This document shows positions 49,210 to 61,600 of a DNA stretch of 64,000 nt, piece by piece. The position numbers were made by a program, and so were the translations under genes. Below the pieces are notes generated by a model. The model saw nothing but the letters and a program-made list of their open reading frames with translations, was not told the DNA's origin and ran no database searches. Source of the DNA: Smittia aterrima (Eukaryota > Arthropoda > Insecta > Diptera > Chironomidae); NCBI GenBank assembly GCA_033063855.1, contig CP093829.1, positions 17,515,537 through 17,579,536 of the forward strand, in the 5' to 3' direction. Every line of letters starts with the position of its first letter. The first letter of the stretch is position 1.

Positions 49210-52200
49210 AGAGTAGAGCGACGTCGTCTGACTATTTAATCACGAGAGCAAACAACTCGGATTAGTCGAGTTCTCCATTGACGAAAACTCTCGTCTGCAC
49301 GAAACTTTTTTATTTATCCCTGGATGTCGTAGCTCGTAGTCTGAATGCAAAGCGCGCCGGATAGAAAATAACTCAATTATAGTTTCCATATCGAGAAGAT
49401 ACAAATTTTTGCATTTGCAAAGTTGGATGGACTAGCCATCGAGAGAGCTTTAAAAAGCATTGCACATTCCCGCTCTCGCTCTTTCGCTTTGTCAACTGCA
49501 CACACGCTTTTTATTGTTCTGTCGCATGCAAGCTTTGCCCCATTGTTGTTGAAGTTAATTAATATGCAGGCTACGTGGAGAACATTCAGATCATCTATCA
49601 AAATATTCAAATTAGCATACAAAATATTATGAATATTAAGAGCCCCCTAATGACCCTGGTGAGCTCTCAATGGACGGGAAAACAGAGAGAGAGGGGAGTG
49701 AGAGTTGAACAAAGCAACGACTATTTTAATTACCGCGAAAAAAAATATCTCAACGATCTCCAGTTACATGAAATAACTATAAACTACGACGTTAATTGTT
49801 ATCGTCAGCCCACCGTCAATTGTATTTGATCAGAGGTAAAAGTTGTGTTTGTCGAATGGGGGAGAGCCGGTCGAGCCATTTCGGAACTTTGTTGGTGAGC
49901 GTCAGAACGCGTCAGAAGCCATAAAAGTCTGTAATTTAATTTATTTTTTTATGATTTCATAAATATGAATTTTATTTATTATTTATTATGACCGCCGTGT
50001 GTTGTTTAGCGTCACAATTTTCCTATACGACTTTTCAGCACGAGACGACGAAGAATTTTCCACCTGGGCCTCTTCAAAATCATTTTACACTCTCCCGGAA
50101 TATGAAAGGAAAGAAAAATACTTTTAATTTTGAAGCAGGTTGACGACAGACGACGGAAGCGAGCCAACGGTTCGGGGCAATCATAATGATTTCTGTCTTT
50201 ATATGGCAAATGGTTATTACAACTCGTAAAAAACTCACATTATGACCCAAGCGACTCTTGAATACGCACATTAAAAATAAAATTAATCATGATTCCAGCA
50301 AATATTTGTTGAATGAGTTTAATTAAAAAGCTCCACTACCTGTTTTGCTAGCAGGCGGCGAGTTGTAAGCCGTCTGAATGCATTTGAAATATGAGACAGA
50401 CGCCCACAAGCAAGACTTTCACAGTTGAAACTGTAACGAGAATCTCTCGAATCGCGCCATGACAACGAGCAAATTAACGAGCGCAGCGGATTGTTGAGCG
50501 TTAATTAAATTTATTCTGAAATATTAAACTTCTAAGTAAGCCAGACCACGTTTGATGATTCTGCAGCTTCGCCCCACACGTGAGCGAACGTGTAAACAAT
50601 ATCGTTATTGTCTCTCAAAATAATATCTCGTTTGCATAATCTGCTATAATCTAAATTGATGTTATTGTTAGCTAGCGACTCAATAATTAAACATCGAATG
50701 ATTAATGAATTGGAATTCTTTTGTTGATGGAGATTTTCCATCGCTCATTGAAACAATAGAACTTGACGTCGTTTGATGATTTAATTAAGGGATCTTCAAG
50801 ATCTTAAAGTTTGATGATAACCACCTGTTCGGGTATTTCCACAGAACAAATTTCTGGCTCCAGAAAGCAACAGACAACTCGACTAAATCATCTCCGTCTG
50901 CTTTCCCCGACAATTGCCTGCTGATTTTAATTCCATTCTCGTTGAAACTTTTTTCTTCATTTCCTCTTGGAAGAAGAAAAGTCTGGATGAGTTAAGGGCT
51001 TCTAAGTGCGAATAATCACAATCATCCTGAGTTTGTAGAGCGAATCTCTGCGATTTCTAAAGATAATCCTAGCCAACGTAATTCCTGAGGTGAAGTACGA
51101 GGAGGAGAAAAGAAATCTACAAGAAAACGGGAAATTATTAAGTGGGAAACTCGAGGAAAAATATTTGCGCTAGGAAAGTATTGCGAGACGGAAGGGAAAA
51201 AAGTTTAAGCGAGAGAAAAAAAATATTCAATGATGGCAAAAGAAGTCTTGGGAAGAAAATTTGTGAGGAACGAAAGTTCCTTCATTAAAAATTATGCAAA
51301 TTGTGTACTCACAAAAGGCGAAACAAACTTTCATTTCCCTCAACTTTTATTACTTTTAATAATACCTCGCGCGTCAGCCCATGCCCTGTCCTGAAAACAA
51401 AAGGAACGGGACGAAAAGTTTTAATTTCCTCTCTTCCCGTCTCCTTTTCCCTTCAAGAAGGTGTCACAATCGTAATATCTCGCTCAACAAGAGGAGGCCC
51501 TAGCAGCAACAGCAGCAGCAGCTTCAAGGAGACTTTTCCCCGACAGACTTTTCACGTCTCATGCCACTTCAAATTAAAACTTGCTTATCGTTCTCGTTGT
51601 CTTAATTCTTCTTGGCTCCGAAAATTCTGAAGGATCTTGAAAACATTTGCGCGCTTTTAATTCCCGTTCGCTTGCCACGCAACAACCAAAAGGAAAGGAA
51701 GGAAAATTATAATTTATTCTCACACTAAAGACGTGAAAATTTCAAAGCAGCCAAGGAAAAGAAAGGAAACGCTTCAAAGTAACGAGAAAGAAATAACCTT
51801 CTTCTAATTAAAAATCTAAATAAAAAACCATTAAACATCAAATTAAAATCATTTTTACGCGTAGATAATTTCTTCCTTTCTTTACCAGCGTATTTAATTT
51901 CCAAGAAGCGTCGTTGTTCCTCGTTGAACTTTTCTTTTGATCATTCGCGGAAGAAGGCGGGTAAGGGATGCTTTCCCTCTTATTTCTCGTACACAAATTA
52001 AGGCGAGAAATATGTTTTGTTTAGGATCTAAAAATGTGCGAAACTCGAAATTGAGAGAAGAACTTTAAAATGTTCATTATTTCCACATGAAGTAGAGAGA
52101 AAGGGAAAAGCGCGAATATTTGCTCTAGCTTCACTTCCCGTCTTTGAACAATAAAAATATTTTAATGAGACTAGCACTCGATGGGACTTTTATCGCTTTA

Positions 52201-53719
52201 CGACTCCGGTCGTTAGACGAAATGTCCCCGAAAAAAAAGCAGCGAAGAGAGAGAAGGCAAAGCTTTTATGCCCTGCCAGGGAAACGACGACCGACGAAAG
52301 GGAAGAATATTTTCACCATAATCATCAATTTTTATCACATTTTGGTCTTCAACTTCTATTGCCTCAACCACGATAAAAATCGTCGTCGTATTTATTAAGG
52401 ATGCCAGAATATGAATCAGTCCATGATTTTTTATTCGCTCCAACATCATACGCCAGCAGTTGGCCGTAAGGATAAAACAATAAACTATTTTTCCCCTCTC
52501 TTGTCTTCACTTTTACTTTCGGCGAAAAACTTCAAGCCCTAGGGGGTTACATGTGTCGACCACTTGAGATGATAAGCGGCTGAACCAACATAAACTTTCA
52601 CTTGAGCTGTGTTTATGATTCCAGAAACGGCCAATTGACGTTCAGGCGAAAGGAACGAAGCAAACATGTTGTGCAGTTGAAGGCTGAAGTGAAAAAAACA
52701 AAAACTTTTAAACCGCAATGATTAATTCGCACTCTCGGTCATCCCTCGATTCGGATCATTAGTCTTAAGAAAGTTTGAAGAAAATTTCTTTTTAAAAATT
52801 GTCTTCTTCTGCTTTTAATCTTTCAACTTATAAAAAATAAGGGAACAGGGATGGAGCGAGTGAAGTGAACGCCTTGAGGGCGACGATAAACGTTGAAGAA
52901 GTCGAGTCAATGAGATGTCGAGAGAGGGAAGAAACTCATAATTTACCATCGAATTTTATGAGCTTCTCCATTCACACACAATCAGAGCACAACACTCCCA
53001 GTTTCTCGCTTCAATCTTCACCGAAACATGATGATGATTGCAGTTACTGATGCCAATAAATATAAATTACTTCTCGGAAAATTGCCAAACTGCTAAAAGT
53101 AATCGGCAGCGATAAGAGCGGAAAAAAATTGGCTCAACGAGAAGAAATTTCCGCGAACAGAAGAAGCAACAGCAACTTTCGTCATCATCATCGTCACTCT
53201 GAGTGTATGCTTAGTCTCTTCTTGTTCCTGAAGGAGACGGCGAGGCAGTCGTTGGATTGATGAAAAAACTTTTTCCATTGTTTCATTTCACGAAGCGACA
53301 TTCTCTTCCCGCTTCGCTTTTATCTTTTTTTCCACGTGAACAAACTTTATGAAAAGCGATGGCATGAAGAAGGAAAAAAAAAGAAATGTTGAAGGCAATT
53401 TTCTCTCTCCTTCCTTCTTCCCCCCTCGCGTCATAAAAAACAGAAAATAAGTCCTGACGAAAGGATTGAGATGAACACGAAGAGAATGTTGCAAACGGCA
53501 GCTCTGCGAAGTCAATTGAAGCACGAATGAAAAATAAATGTTAATGAAAAAACTTTTCCCACCGACGAGACGTGAAAAGCGATTTTGATGAAAGTTAAAA
53601 TTGAAATAAGATCGAGCAGCCGATACGTCTCACACTTTCTCCCCGCCTACCGTCAACCAACATTTCTCGTCAAAACAATCGCGCAAATATCGAAAGAAAA
53701 ACAAATCCGAATTTGTCAG
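48727..53719. other. Non-coding stretch
   Basis: No supportable gene. It contains a short (CACT)n run near 48,928 and the second anchor of the duplicated block at 49,162-49,209. Frames in 51.3-53.5 kb are low-complexity or lack ATG. Confidence 0.5.
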
Positions 53720-53919
53720 CAGTTGACGTCAGCGTGCAAGAGCAAGAACTTAAAGAACGTCTGGCGGTGAACGGCTTCAACCAGATGGGTTCACGATTAT
53801 CCCGACGACTAGACACTGATAGCAGACCTGCACAGAGTGGCGTAACGTCAGCTGAAGAGTCGTTGAAACTTGCTTTTGCTGTCATCCTTATCGTTTTCAT
53901 TGGTCTTTCACAGTAACAT
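53720..53919 (+). CDS. Possible terminal exon with a C-terminal membrane segment
   Basis: From about 53,720 the + frame reads like protein (VDVSVQEQELKERLAVNGF, then RRLDTDSRPAQSGVTSAEES). It ends in a 17-residue hydrophobic stretch (LKLAFAVILIVFIGLSQ) directly before TAA, the layout of a tail-anchored membrane protein. The frame upstream looks non-coding, and tttgtcag at 53,712-53,719 could be the acceptor, though its pyrimidine tract is poor. The only internal ATG would give a 43-residue peptide (MGSRLSRRL...). I found no convincing upstream exon. Alternatives are a micropeptide gene or a chance frame. The stop precedes the DUF4485-like start by 170 nt. Confidence 0.3.
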
Positions 53920-54089
53920 TGTGGCGTCTTCTTCAACACATGCTAATAAAACCTTCAGCGAACATTGACTTGCAAATTCAATCAGATTCAAGTTTTCACT
54001 GCAAATTCAATCAAAGCAAGTCAATCCAGAACAGTCTCGAACTTCTGTTCAGTTTATTTTCGAATTCAAGAAATTGCGAACTCAAAATT

Positions 54090-54740
54090 ATGGCAGAAAT
54101 CGATGAAACTCCAATCGACATAATGGTTCTCGATGTCGAGTTCACTGGCTACCTAAGAATCGCTCGAGATTACATGAAAGAGATGAGATTGGCGGATGAT
54201 CGAAGAGTTTGTGAAAAATACATCAAAAATTGCATGAAATTGAGTGGAAGTGATCAGTACAAAGTGAAACTGTTGCGCAATCGTTTCTTTCGATATTTAC
54301 TGAAAACGATGAAGAAAACTGTTGAGACTCAAGCAATTCATTTCGTGAATTTGGTAAGAAATTGATTTACATACTAAAAATAATTTCAATTGATCGATTC
54401 GATTTGATAGCCGGATGGCGTTGAGTTCGGCGATGAACAAGAAATGAAACAATGGAGTGACGACAAGAAGTCTTATGTCTCCGCTAAAATCATTCCTGGC
54501 TTCGGGACACTCATCTACATGGCATGCACGAGCAACCCTGAGCTTGGATGGGATGAAAAGGGATTCGCAAAATTCAATGATATCTCTGATGTTCCCAATA
54601 TGATGTCGATGGCTGATGAAGGTCGAGAGAAGCCACAACAATCACCACCAAGAGCAGGAAAATCTGTGAAAATTGACGAACAAACTCGTTCACCTTCAAA
54701 TCTTGCTGTTTCTTCAACAAGTTCTGCTGCTCCTAACTAA
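54090..54740 (+). CDS. DUF4485-domain-like protein, 197 residues
   Basis: Two exons, 54,090-54,353 and 54,411-54,740, with a 57 nt intron (gtaaga...ttgatag) in phase 0 joining FVNL to PDGVEFGD. The start is the first ATG with a good context (aaaattATGG); the frame before it looks like 5'UTR. Residues ~12-85 (LDVEFTGYLRIARDYMKEM, a Cys/Trp-type helix, then KLLRNRFFRYLLKTMKK) have the pattern I associate with DUF4485: an acidic LDxEF start, central charged helix and an RNRxxxxLL helix. That domain is found in small animal proteins and at the N-terminus of the centrosomal protein CEP112. The middle (KIIPGFGTLIYMACTSNPELG) is unassigned. The last ~50 residues are a disordered Ser/Pro tail. The function is unknown. 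The 3' end converges on the minus-strand secreted-protein gene only 150 bp away. Confidence 0.8.
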
Positions 54741-54836
54741 TCATGAGACAACATCGAGTTTTTAAATTTTATTGTTTCGAAAATGTTCCAGTCACGAAAT
54801 ACAAATCATTTGTTAGTTGAGAAACCAATTCTAAAA

Positions 54837-54842
54837 TTTATT
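54837..54842 (-). terminator. Poly(A) signal of the secreted coiled-coil gene
   Basis: AATAAA on the minus strand, 49 nt past the stop ending at 54,891. The nearest + signal for the DUF4485-like gene is a variant ATTAAA at 54,855-54,860, so the two 3' ends may overlap. Confidence 0.5.
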
Positions 54843-54890
54843 GTTAAACGATTGATTAAAATACCATTGTGTCATCAGAAGCCGAGAGTT

Positions 54891-57800
54891 TTAAGCATTC
54901 TGACGTCTTGGGATGATACGAGTGTGTCGCTTGGAAAGCGAATTGAGGTCTCTTTCGTTATCTTTCTCATCAGGGATTAGATGAGGACCAGGCCCAACGT
55001 TTTGCTTGACTTTCTCTTGAACCGTCATGAAACTACTTCGAATGTTGTCCAACGCTTCGCCTAAGCCAAATTTGATTTGATTAAATTCTTGAGTGACGAG
55101 TGACAAACGGCCAAGCAAATAATTCAAGTTCGAGTCAACTTCTTGCATTCGGTTAGTGATCAGCCCAACTTTTCCTTCCATTGAGTCCATCGTAGTGACT
55201 GTTCCATTAACGTAGAGTTCTGTCTGCTCTTGAAGACGATCGAGAGTCTTTTTGCTCGACGTAATCTCTTGGTACATAATTCCAATCTGTCTCCACACTT
55301 GACTCATCTCAGTCTCAATCTTACTACTCAAGTTCACCAAAGCCAAATTGTGATTCTCAAGAATTCCATCGTTCAATTCATTCAATCGCTTTTGCATCGA
55401 GGTATTCGCTGTCTTCATGACATCACCAACTTCCAAAACAATTTGATGAATTCCGTACTCGAATCTACGTTTCGTTTCGAGAACATTATTTGATGTGTCA
55501 AGCATAATCTTCTCGAGCTTTGTGATTCCATCCAACTTCGATGTGAAATCGTTGAGAGATTTCTGTGAATCAGTGAAGTAAGTTTCCGACCCAGATGTGA
55601 ATTCCGCGATGGCTTTAGAAACTTCGTCGACTGCTTCATGTGATTCCTTGATGCGAGTTGCTGTCTTCGCGAAACCTTTAAAGAAATATTATTTTATCAA
55701 GATAAGTTTGAGAAGAATTGTTATGAAGTTTACTCTTATCAGAAGCTGTCAGCACTTCAAGTCTCATATCAGAGATTGCATCTCTGGTGTCATTCGAAAG
55801 TTCACGGAGGAATGAGCGATCTGCTTCGCTTAATCCAGTCGCGCTCTTCTGCAATAATTCTTTTAATTCAGTCTTTAACGATCCAACATCAGAAGACTTC
55901 GTTCCAGAGAACTGAGATAACTTTTCTTCAAGTTTCTTTGCAAAGACGTCAGCTTGATTTGTTCGATCCTTTACAAGTTCTTCAGCTTGTGCAACGAGAT
56001 TCTTATTCGTCGCCTGAAAAACTGAAATTATTTTCCAATCAATCAAAGGATGAATGTAATCGAACCTCAATTGATGTTTGATCTGCTCGGAACTCAGCGA
56101 TTTCTCTTCTCAAACCTTTCACCATATCAAGTAAATCATCGACCTTCTTCGGAAGTTTCTCATCATCGTCATCATCATCCAAATTATTCTCAGCGACACG
56201 TGACGATGTTTGAGCGGAGCTTTCAAATGCTGAGAGAATCTTTTCCAACAAGTTCGTCAACTTTGATTGCTCTTCAGCTTTCTGCTTCTCATTCTGCAAA
56301 TATTCAAATGAATAAACTCGAGTAGAATGTGAAGTGAATACTTACGTTGAGCAGCATCGTTTCAATTTCGCTAACTCTTTTATCCAACCTGTCGAAAGAG
56401 CCTTTGATAGGCTCGAATATCCTTTGATTCTTCTGTAAAGTCATTAAACCTTTCTTGACGAGTTCACCCAACGCTCGTTCACGTGTTTCATGACGTTCAA
56501 GTTTGCTGTCCAGTAAGGAGTTTGAGTGAACGAGGGAAAGAATCGCATCGCGGATCTCCTGATTTCTGAAATTTAATTAGAAACTTTTTACAAAGATTTT
56601 AAACATTTCTTCCCACGCACATCAATTTAAAATTCTGACAGTCGAACTCATTAGCGTCTTAAAATAACTTTCTGAAGTCAAGCCTCAAAAGACGCTACTT
56701 GACTCCCATCACTCATTCATAAACGGTTCTTGAACTTGTCAGACTCTTGTTGATACGAGAAATTTTCAATTTGTTCTGTTCACCAAACGGCATCGACATG
56801 TGATCCTTCCTTTCTCTCAAAATAATCTTTCGTCACATTTTAACGATGATGAACATGTTAAAAGCAAAACAAATTTGGCATTTACTCTGCCAGCGATCTT
56901 GAATTGCGTCAACAGGCGGAACGAGAACGAACGTCAAAGATTTCAGTTTTGACTTTTCTCCGAAAGCAGACAAACAAGGAAATCTTTTGTTAGGAGCTCA
57001 CGAGATTCGTAATTTGTTGGAAGAAATTATTTTTGAATAAACAAGAATCGCGTTCTCTGAAGCATTCAGATCAAAAAATCTAACGAGATCACCCCGGGTA
57101 ACGAGAGTCGTAAACTTTTCTGTCCGTGATTGTTTTTTCCTTTTGTTTCAAAGAGAACAAATTTTCATTTCTTTGCTCGTAGAATGGAAATCACTTTTTA
57201 TGATGAATTTTCTTATAATTTTTAATGTGCATCGCACATCTGATGCACATTACAGAATCGTTTTAATGGATTTTTAACGAGTCGCGCTTTTATGAATTTC
57301 GAGGATTAAATATTTACATCAAGAGATGGAACGAGAAATGCTTGATTGAGCGAGGGTGGGGAGTGAGAGTGTGTTCTGTTTGCAGTTGCTTCCCCATAAA
57401 GTCTGTTGCATGTGGGGGATTCGGTCGTCATTGGAAGAATTTTCTTTTAAAAAAGCGCACGAAGGTTGCGATAGATTCAACTCGAATCACTTCAGGAAAA
57501 ATAGAAAGTGGAAAACAACCAGATTCAGTGATTAGAAATTGCCAACAATCAAAACCGTTAAACACATCAAACACGTGTTCAATAAAATTCCCTTTTACAA
57601 GAAAACCTCGGTAGTTTTCCAGGAGTTTTTACCGGCATCCCCGAACGAAAATGCATCGATCGACTGTCGGCTGAGACGTAAATATTTATACGTGAATGGG
57701 AATTTTCAACTCAAAACTGAAGTAAACGCGTCTTCGCGTGTGGCTTGGAAAATTGCGTTGTCTGGCACATTAATTGACCTGCAGCAACAGGACTAAATAG

Positions 57801-57891
57801 TTATTACTTACGTCACAGGGTTTTGTGGTTGAGCACTGCTGATTGTAAGCAATCCAATAAAAAGGACAACGCATGGCAACATAATCTTCAT
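54891..57891 (-). CDS. Secreted coiled-coil protein, 530 residues, five exons
   Basis: Exons 57,891-57,812, 56,565-56,346, 56,293-56,066, 56,013-55,734 and 55,675-54,891. All splice sites are GT-AG (one donor is a weak gttcga at 56,065) and every phase fits. The protein starts MKIMLPCVVLFIGLLTISSA, a clear signal peptide with cleavage likely before QPQNP. Nearly all the rest is charged helix: coiled coil in exon 2 (ERHETRERALGELVKKG), a run of Asp at ~135-145 in exon 3, and Lys/Glu/Leu-rich helices in exons 4-5. Four N-glycosylation sequons (NDT, NTS, NLS, NGT) agree with secretion. The C-terminus SLSKRHTRIIPRRQNA has dibasic sites that a furin-like protease could cut. There is no globular or membrane domain, and I do not recognise the family. 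An extracellular matrix or haemolymph protein is an inference. Intron 1 is long (1.25 kb), the others 52-58 nt. Confidence 0.88.
56566..57811 (-). other. Long first intron of the secreted coiled-coil gene
   Basis: Runs from the donor GTAAGT to the acceptor aaatttcag. It is the only intron above 110 nt among those confirmed, which in compact insect genes often means it houses regulatory sites. It contains a perfect 10 bp inverted repeat at 57,224-57,251. Short frames inside it are not supported. Confidence 0.7.
57224..57251. other. Perfect 10 bp inverted repeat
   Basis: AATGTGCATC and GATGCACATT flank an 8 nt spacer that itself repeats GCACAT. It is a possible hairpin or dimeric binding site. 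Confidence 0.4.
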
Positions 57892-58580
57892 CGCGACGAA
57901 CTGAAAGTGAAATATTTAGAACGAATTGATTCGAATTGATTTGGCGAAACGATCCGCGGTGTTCTGTTTACACTTCAACATTTCAATTTATATCAATTAG
58001 GGCGGCGTAAAATCGTAACGGTTGAAACAGAATCGCGAGATCAAAGATCGCCCGTCAATCAAAAAGCTAAAGTGTGCCTTGTGCGATAAGAAACCGTCAC
58101 GCAAACTTTCTCTTGAACTTTCAATTACATTTTGACAAACTTGATTTTTCCAAATATTTCCACTTAACACTTTTGTTGTTGGGATTTTCGTCCGATCCCA
58201 GTAATGCCTCGATGAGAACTGAACCGAAGAAATATTTTCTTCCGTTTATAAAATCACGATTGACGAGCTCTCTCGCAACGAACCGAAGATCGCTGAGCAT
58301 TTTTAAGGAACAAAAAGAGATCGAGAATCTTTTTTCCCCCGAAAAATTCTTAAAGAAACGAAAACCAGATGGAATTTTACTTCTTGTTTGGCATCGACGG
58401 AACATGTTGAAGGGAAACGGAGAAATGACGATCGAGACGTCAGTCGAGAGTGAGAGCATGAAAACATAAAACACATTGACTTAGGGAAGGATCTTAATGT
58501 AATTTGAGCCCAAGTTTGAGAGATTCACACGATCGCGTCAGCCAAATGGAAGATTTACAAGTCACTGATGAAACTTTCTT
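57892..58580. other. Gap between the secreted-protein gene and PolrMT, likely promoter region
   Basis: About 690 bp upstream of the ATG at 57,891 (minus). Overlapping short frames on both strands here lack gene structure. It should contain the promoter of the secreted-protein gene; I do not see a clear TATA box. Confidence 0.45.
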
Positions 58581-58586
58581 TTTATT
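58581..58586 (-). terminator. Poly(A) signal of PolrMT
   Basis: AATAAA on the minus strand, 39 nt past the stop codon ending at 58,625. Confidence 0.65.
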
Positions 58587-58624
58587 CTGACTAGAAACTA
58601 ATGATCAATAAGCTTAGAAAAAAT

Positions 58625-61600
58625 TTAACTGAAGAAGTAAATCGATTTCAAGACACTTTTCAAATCGAAATCACCCTTCGCAGGCACCGCGGTCAGAATT
58701 TTGTTCAGCCTCTTCTTCGACATGTCAATGACGCTTCCGTCGTGTTTAAAATCCCTGAGAAGAAAATTTTGAATTAGTTTCTTTCATTCGAACTCAAACT
58801 GTCAAACTTACTGTTGATGGAATTGAAACTTGTTGAGCATGTATTTCGAGAGGTCTTCGAGGATCGGTTCGCTGTGGAGAGCAACGAACTGCTCTCGACA
58901 AATTTTGTTCATTTCGGGAACTGTGCAAGCGTGTGTCCAGAAACAGTCATGAACTGAAATGAAAGTTATTCCAGCTCTTTCGCAGTGAAGTGACGTCAGC
59001 ATCATGTGACTCGAGTCCAGCGAGTGAATAAAGTTGGGAGGGAAAGCGTTCTTCTGTTTTGTCACGTTAGGTCGAGCATATGTGTCAATAGAGAAGTTTT
59101 CGTCGAGCTTCGAGGATTTGGTCATGAACTTGTTGCTCTTGTCGACTCGATTGTAAGGTTGAATGACAGGAAGTCCTAGCGGAGTTATCCACTCAACATT
59201 CTCCCCACAAACAGTCGCAATGAACTTTGCGCAATCCGTAAACCAATCTTGAATTTCCTTCGTGCTGGTGAACATTTCACGTAGAGACTCGAAAGTTTTT
59301 GTTGTGAGATAAGATGAAGCCACCCACACTGATTCTTTTGGAAAGTCATCGATCGCTTTCAGTTGTTTAGCAATCTGAAGTCTCGCACCATATCTTGTCA
59401 CGCCATATACCGTCGTCATCACAGTTTGTTTGATTACTTTTCTTTTAACAAAGTTTCGTAATATTCTAGCAATAGGAAGCCCATTATCTTCATCTCGCTG
59501 GCGAGAAACTTCGACAAGTTGCGCAATTCCACTGTAGACATCTTGAGGAACATCAGATGGGGCAAGATTCACACTTAAAGCACCAGCTGCGTCTCTTCCA
59601 AGAGCTGCGTAATGCTGAAGACCATTACATGAACCATCTTGATGAATTGGGAAGGAACTTTCGTAATTTTCTGGATCGCCCGATCGATGAACATTTGCTA
59701 TTTCCATACAGCACGACAGAGTTTGCCACGGTTCATCGCTCTGTGCCCACCACATTCTACCGTCAAGTGGATGATCAGCTGAATCAAGAATATCGTCCAT
59801 CACCGCTTCAGCATATAAAAGTCGTTCTCGAACTGAGTCTCGTTTCTTAGTTCCTGTCAAGTTGATGCAATGAAGTTTCAACCATGAAAACCCATCAACG
59901 CCAAGCTTCTTCTTCTTATTAAAGACAAGAAGACATCTTGCGAGATCACTTCCAAGATGATTAAGATGTGGCGGAATCGGATAAACTCGTCCACGGAAAT
60001 CCATGTTGTGAGGCAGCCAGAAAATTTTATCTCGATAATGATTGGCAAGTGAAAGTCTGTAAAGTGCGTCGCACCATAAACTGTACATCTCGCCTTGCTT
60101 TCGTCTGTGAGTCATTTTATCGACTGAGTATTTAAATTTTTCTTCCTTCGTCATTTCTGCGACACTTGTTGGTGGCTTCGGAGCTTCTAAAGAGTTTGGA
60201 GGCTGTGGAACATCTAATTTTTCATTTCCTCCGCTGTTAAAGACTTTGAGGATCACATCGAGAACGCTCTCGTTTACTTTCCAAGGGATGCTCGCAAGTT
60301 GATTAAGAGAATCGAGAGAAGGGTAAAGCTGGGGCAATGGAGTTTTGTTGATCGTCTCATATTGTTGCATGGCTGTTTGTGGCAGTCGAATTAGTTCTGA
60401 CTTGGCTAATAGATATCCACCGTTTCTACTTGTTGTCCAAGGTTGAGGAGGACAAAGCATCGGAACATCATTCACATTGAAAGTAAGATTTTCCTGTTGT
60501 GATCCGCGATAAAGTTTAATTAGCACTGGGTGTGGCTTGATTTCTTCTTTTACTAATCTTCCATGGTTTCTAAACAAAATATAAAATGCTGGCGTGAGAC
60601 TTTCTGTCTTTTGCTTCAACTTCTTTGCTGAGTTTGCGTCAACTTTTAGATCTCGCATGAGAATATTGTAAAGAAACCGACCAATTCCGATTTTTGCAGC
60701 TGCTGGCCATTGATTCTCATGGAAGTTCATGCTCGGACCTTCGTTACTTTTTTGAAAGACAAGACGTTGCCAGCACTGCCGAGGATTATCACTTGACGTA
60801 CCAGCAGAAAGAATTTCACAATAGTTTCCATAAGTTTCGCCTATTTTTTGTAACAGACCGTTTCGTTTCTTGTGTTCCATTTGATAACGCAGTTGAACCT
60901 TGTTTCCTAACTCTTTGTAGAGACGACCAACTGTAGGCGAATACGTTTCTGAACCTTCAGCTAAGCAGCGGATCTCGCGAAGAAGAATCGTAACATAGTC
61001 ATCTACTTCGAGAGCTTTTAAGTAAGGCAGCAGATTCTGTTTTCCTCTCGTCTGAGATGCTTCTTGATGCATCAGTGAATTGACGTCTCGATAAAACGAA
61101 GCTAAAATCTTTTCTCTCCATGTTTTCTCTATAGCTTCAAGCTTTGCACGACAATTAAGAACATACTCTGTTGGCTCTGGAAAATCTTGAATTGATTTGA
61201 TAGAAATGTAGCCTTTCGTTTCCATGTCAAGTTGTTGTCGAGCTCGCTCTTCCAGTTCAGTTCTTGTGAAGCCACTTTTGCTGTCCATTATCTCAGAGCC
61301 CGGGACTTTCTCTTCGATGTTCTTAAGAGGATCATATGAGAATTCGTTTACATGTTCGTTTAATCGATTGAGAATTCTGTTGTTGTAAAGCAATTGCGGC
61401 GGTGTATAGACAGGTTCAAATTCAGGATTCGTTAGGCGAATTGCGTGTAGCACAATGTCTCGATGATCTTTCAGAAATATTGAATTATCGATGATTGAAT
61501 TGAGTGTTATGTTGTGAGTTGATGCTTCTTTAATAGTTTGATTTATAAGCTCAATAATTTTTTCCTGTGCCATCTTTACTTTAGAATTTGCATTTATCGA

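Noticed and set aside
53670..53939. 89-codon minus frame opposite the possible membrane exon
   Set aside because: Non-ATG start and poorer composition than the + frame over the same bases.
58074..58474. Opposed frames of 131 and 117 codons between PolrMT and the secreted-protein gene
   Set aside because: Opposite-strand overlap, no introns or poly(A) fit. This is the expected promoter gap.
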